Made by a program: the position numbers and the translations under genes. Of a stretch of DNA of 64,000 bases, positions 61,559 through 64,000 are shown piece after piece (within the stretch, counting starts at the first letter, position 1; each line of letters begins with the position of its first letter). The stretch lies in contig NBIV01000016.1 in the NCBI GenBank assembly GCA_003194525.1, positions 372,001-436,000 of the forward strand, read 5' to 3'. The DNA comes from Gracilariopsis chorda. Taxonomy: Eukaryota > Rhodophyta > Florideophyceae > Gracilariales > Gracilariaceae. Below the pieces are notes generated by a model that ran no database searches, was not told the origin of the DNA, and worked only from the letters and a program-made list of their open reading frames with translations.

Positions 61559-63202
61559 GGCGAACGTGGAATAAGGTTCTTGTCTGCGCTTATAAATGGT
61601 TGCCTTCTCAGCTTATCAGTTGTTTGAGCTTGACGTTAGGATGGGTTATATACGAAGAGTGACGGAATGAACGGCTCGCCGATGACGCAAAGCAACAACA
61701 AAGTCGCATGTCTTTAGGAGGTCAACGAGGGATTTCGGCACTCCCACGGAACGCTTTTCGGGATATGAGAAGGCGTTCTTGGTCAGCTCAAAGATGATAC
61801 GCATGCAAAACTCATGTCTGTTTGACAGTTTCGATCATGGACCAAGGGCTCGGCTGAGCTCCGTGGCTTCTTCAGTGGTGCTTCACATCTGGAACAGGTT
61901 TTCATTTGCTCCAGAGAAGCGAAGCAGTTGAATAACTGCTTCTTGCAATGCAATTGGCTGAAATTGACTATCGTATTCTGCTTAAAATCTCTCTGCATCT
62001 TCGGGGAACAACGACGACGCCATAGCGTCAAAGGGTTATCATGCATGAAGATGATCATACATGATGTATGATGCATGGTATGTATCGTTCTCACGACATG
62101 AGGACGGCGTGTGGCGTTTTTGTGGTTGTTAGATGATGCAGGCAAGCAACTTTTCGCATGGCGTACTCAGGGTGATCTTCTGCTTTCTTTGAATCCAATT
62201 CCAGGAAAGGATTAGCCTTCCCTGGCAATCTTCAAAACCGTTATTCACGATGTCACAGTACGACGACGATTCTTTATGTCTCGGTCATTTGCACAGGGGA
62301 GAGCCGGGAAATACTACTCTGTCAAGAGCTGCTGCCGTTTCTTCCTCGTTGGGCGTGTAATAGAAAACTTCTACAAGTTGTACATTCTTGTACTGGTTAC
62401 TTCCATGGCGTAGACAACGACTGAACTCAGATGTTCTTTGTCGCGATGCCTCAATAATGGTATAATGTTTATAGGTGATGTTCAACACAGGATGATGAAC
62501 AGAACGGGAGTGTGGATTGAGAACTAATTAATCAATAGGGGTCGCCGACGCGAGCATAATACTATCATAGCTGGTTCGTACAGTCAGAAAGAGCAGAATG
62601 GCGAAGAGGCGAATCCATGCAATGCGCGCATTCGTTGCTTGCTCGAAGTAATGGTAGAAGTTAACGCTGCAGTGAATCGTGGCAACGGAAACAGAATTGA
62701 GAGTATGGTCACACCCTTCTACCGGCGCTTTGTATTACCAAGGGTAGATGGGTAGATAACTCTTATTTTCGGTTCAGACGTATTGCTAGATGAGATTCAA
62801 CCATATTTTAGTTCTGTGGTGCGCACAAAAGAGCATTCATTGTTCCCTTGATTCTAGTCAGGGCCTTATATGAAAAAGACGACAAAGAGAGCCTCAAGTA
62901 TTCATGAGATGTCTAACATGAATACCAAATGCGGCTGTCGAGATTTGCCACATGGTTCCATTTCAGGATGCACATAGACATATCTCATGAAAGAAGAACA
63001 AAACAACACGGAGAAGTAGAATACAATACAGTTCGCCTGACGAAAGTTACACGAGTTCTCCCCTAGCGACTACGATCAAATTAAGTCTTAAGCGGAAGTT
63101 TGGTCCACGTGATATATGGTGAGCACGACGGAATGCTCATATGTACAAGGATGGGCAAGTCGGATTCATAAGAAAACTATTAGTTGGGGTTGTGAATGAT
63201 GG
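61559..63202. other. Spacer between MgtC-like paralogues
   Basis: No supported gene. The 120-residue minus-strand frame at 61783-62145 and others show no family features. It should include the promoter of the downstream paralogue near 61559-61700. Confidence 0.45.
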
Positions 63203-64000
63203 CTATACTTGTGCGCTTTGACCATCTGGTGCGTCCGGCGCTCTGACGCTTGAGTATCCATCATATGCAGAAGACGCAGTAAATTCCATGTACCGTTCTC
63301 GATCTCGACGATCGTCTCGACGCTCGTCGAGTTCCATTCTAATATTGCTGATAGGAACGGGGATTCTCTTACGCACTACGGGCGGTGTGTAACTTATCCG
63401 CATGACGTATACAGCTGCCAGACAAGCAAACACAGTGAGCAGGGATGAACCCGCACCACAGGCACCACCCATAGTTACACACAGAGTTACAATCCAGCTC
63501 ATAGCGCTTACATTTCTCGGTCGCGGACGTCGCAAGGTAGCCATGGCAAAGACGGCAATACCCGCCACAGCTGCCGCGGAAGCAACAGCCATGTGTGGAG
63601 ATACGGCCATTAGCTGCAAGGGTAGTTCAACACTGGAAAGCATAACGCATACAACAGCCGAAGATAATGAAATCAAAGTTATGGATCGCACGCCGAGATT
63701 AAGCTGAGTGGCACTGCGTTCAACTCCTACAATTGCTCCGAGCAACACGGCAGTGACGAGACGCGTGGCCAGTGAAAGTTCGCGACGAGCCTCGTCCACT
63801 GGGTCGAGCGATTCAAGTGCGGCTGAGTACCGATTTGTAATTGTGGGATTCGGTTGCGGAATTGAGTAATCGTGGATGGGGGACTTTGCTACACCGACGA
63901 CTGGTGGAGGTGCACATAAGCGCTCTGATGCGGCGTAGGTTACCAGAACGGGTTCGTGTTGTTGCGGGTGGACGGAGAGAGAGGGTGAGGATGAGGCTGA
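63203..64000 (-). CDS. MgtC-like paralogue, diverged, 5' end outside window
   Basis: The frame is open from 63203 to the window edge with no ATG in the part seen, so the gene begins beyond 64000. The first helix is conserved (DEARRELSLATRLVTAVLLGAIVGVERSATQLNLGVRSITLISL). Upstream, RLCAPPPVVGVAKSPIHDY mirrors the neighbour's LCTTPVVVFDKDY, confirming paralogy outside the domain. The family's DPxRxAA and GFLGAG motifs are replaced by a plain hydrophobic stretch (SAAAVAGIAVFAMATL), and the GLTTAA-type motif by SAMSWIVTLCVTMGG. Four membrane segments remain. The tail is charged, with RRDDRRDRERY. Probably a changed function, or loss of transport. Confidence 0.75.
   Translation of the reverse strand, partial: SASSSPSLSVHPQQHEPVLVTYAASERLCAPPPVVGVAKSPIHDYSIPQPNPTITNRYSAALESLDPVDEARRELSLATRLVTAVLLGAIVGVERSATQLNLGVRSITLISLSSAVVCVMLSSVELPLQLMAVSPHMAVASAAAVAGIAVFAMATLRRPRPRNVSAMSWIVTLCVTMGGACGAGSSLLTVFACLAAVYVMRISYTPPVVRKRIPVPISNIRMELDERRDDRRDRERYMEFTASSAYDGYSSVRAPDAPDGQSAQV

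Overview
The window looks like nuclear DNA from an intron-poor, photosynthetic eukaryote. A red alga, perhaps a florideophyte, fits best, but that is inference. The evidence is eukaryotic cell-cycle and signalling genes (DP, CDC20, BAR, bZIP, C2H2 finger), mitochondrial COX19, several proteins with plastid-type N-termini, mostly single-exon genes with short GT-AG introns where introns occur (77, 106 and 119 nt), and wide gene-poor spacers holding retroelements. No rRNA, tRNA or CRISPR array was recognised.

Layout. 1-5.3 kb: a spacer with hairpins, then a half-size ABC transporter of the ABCD/SbmA-like type (+) facing an arginine/serine-rich unknown protein (-). 6.3-8.6 kb: a C2H2 zinc-finger protein (-) behind a G-tract-rich leader. 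10.8-16.3 kb: an apparently intact Ty1/copia retrotransposon (-) with 214-bp LTRs that I read as identical and a 5-bp target duplication, inserted in the long spacer between the zinc-finger gene and DP. 18.9-24.0 kb: a cell-cycle cluster of DP (+), CDC20 (-) and a short Sld2-like protein (+); the last two are divergent and share a promoter with repeated CCAATCGCG boxes. 25-31.4 kb: a probable plastid protein, a calcineurin-like phosphoesterase and a 1013-residue membrane/coiled-coil/TPR protein. 33.5-38.3 kb: two predicted secreted cysteine-containing proteins (-), one rebuilt from two exons, separated by a 1.2-kb foldback element.

39.7-43.4 kb: BAR protein, COX19 and a PIG3-type quinone oxidoreductase, with another repeat between the last two. 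44.4-45.7 kb: the 3' end of a LINE carrying an RNase H domain. Its 3' end resembles the ends of the foldback element. 47.7-52.5 kb: cytochrome b5 (two exons), a rhomboid-like protein (-) divergent from a METTL5-type methyltransferase (two exons), and a bZIP factor. 52.5-60.4 kb: a long gene desert with two adjacent perfect palindromes and a third copy of the foldback family. 60.4-64 kb: two MgtC/SapB-like membrane proteins in tandem on the minus strand; the second runs off the window and has lost conserved motifs.

Gene models use ATG starts and were joined across introns by reading frame and family similarity. Similarities are from memory of family motifs; no database search was run.
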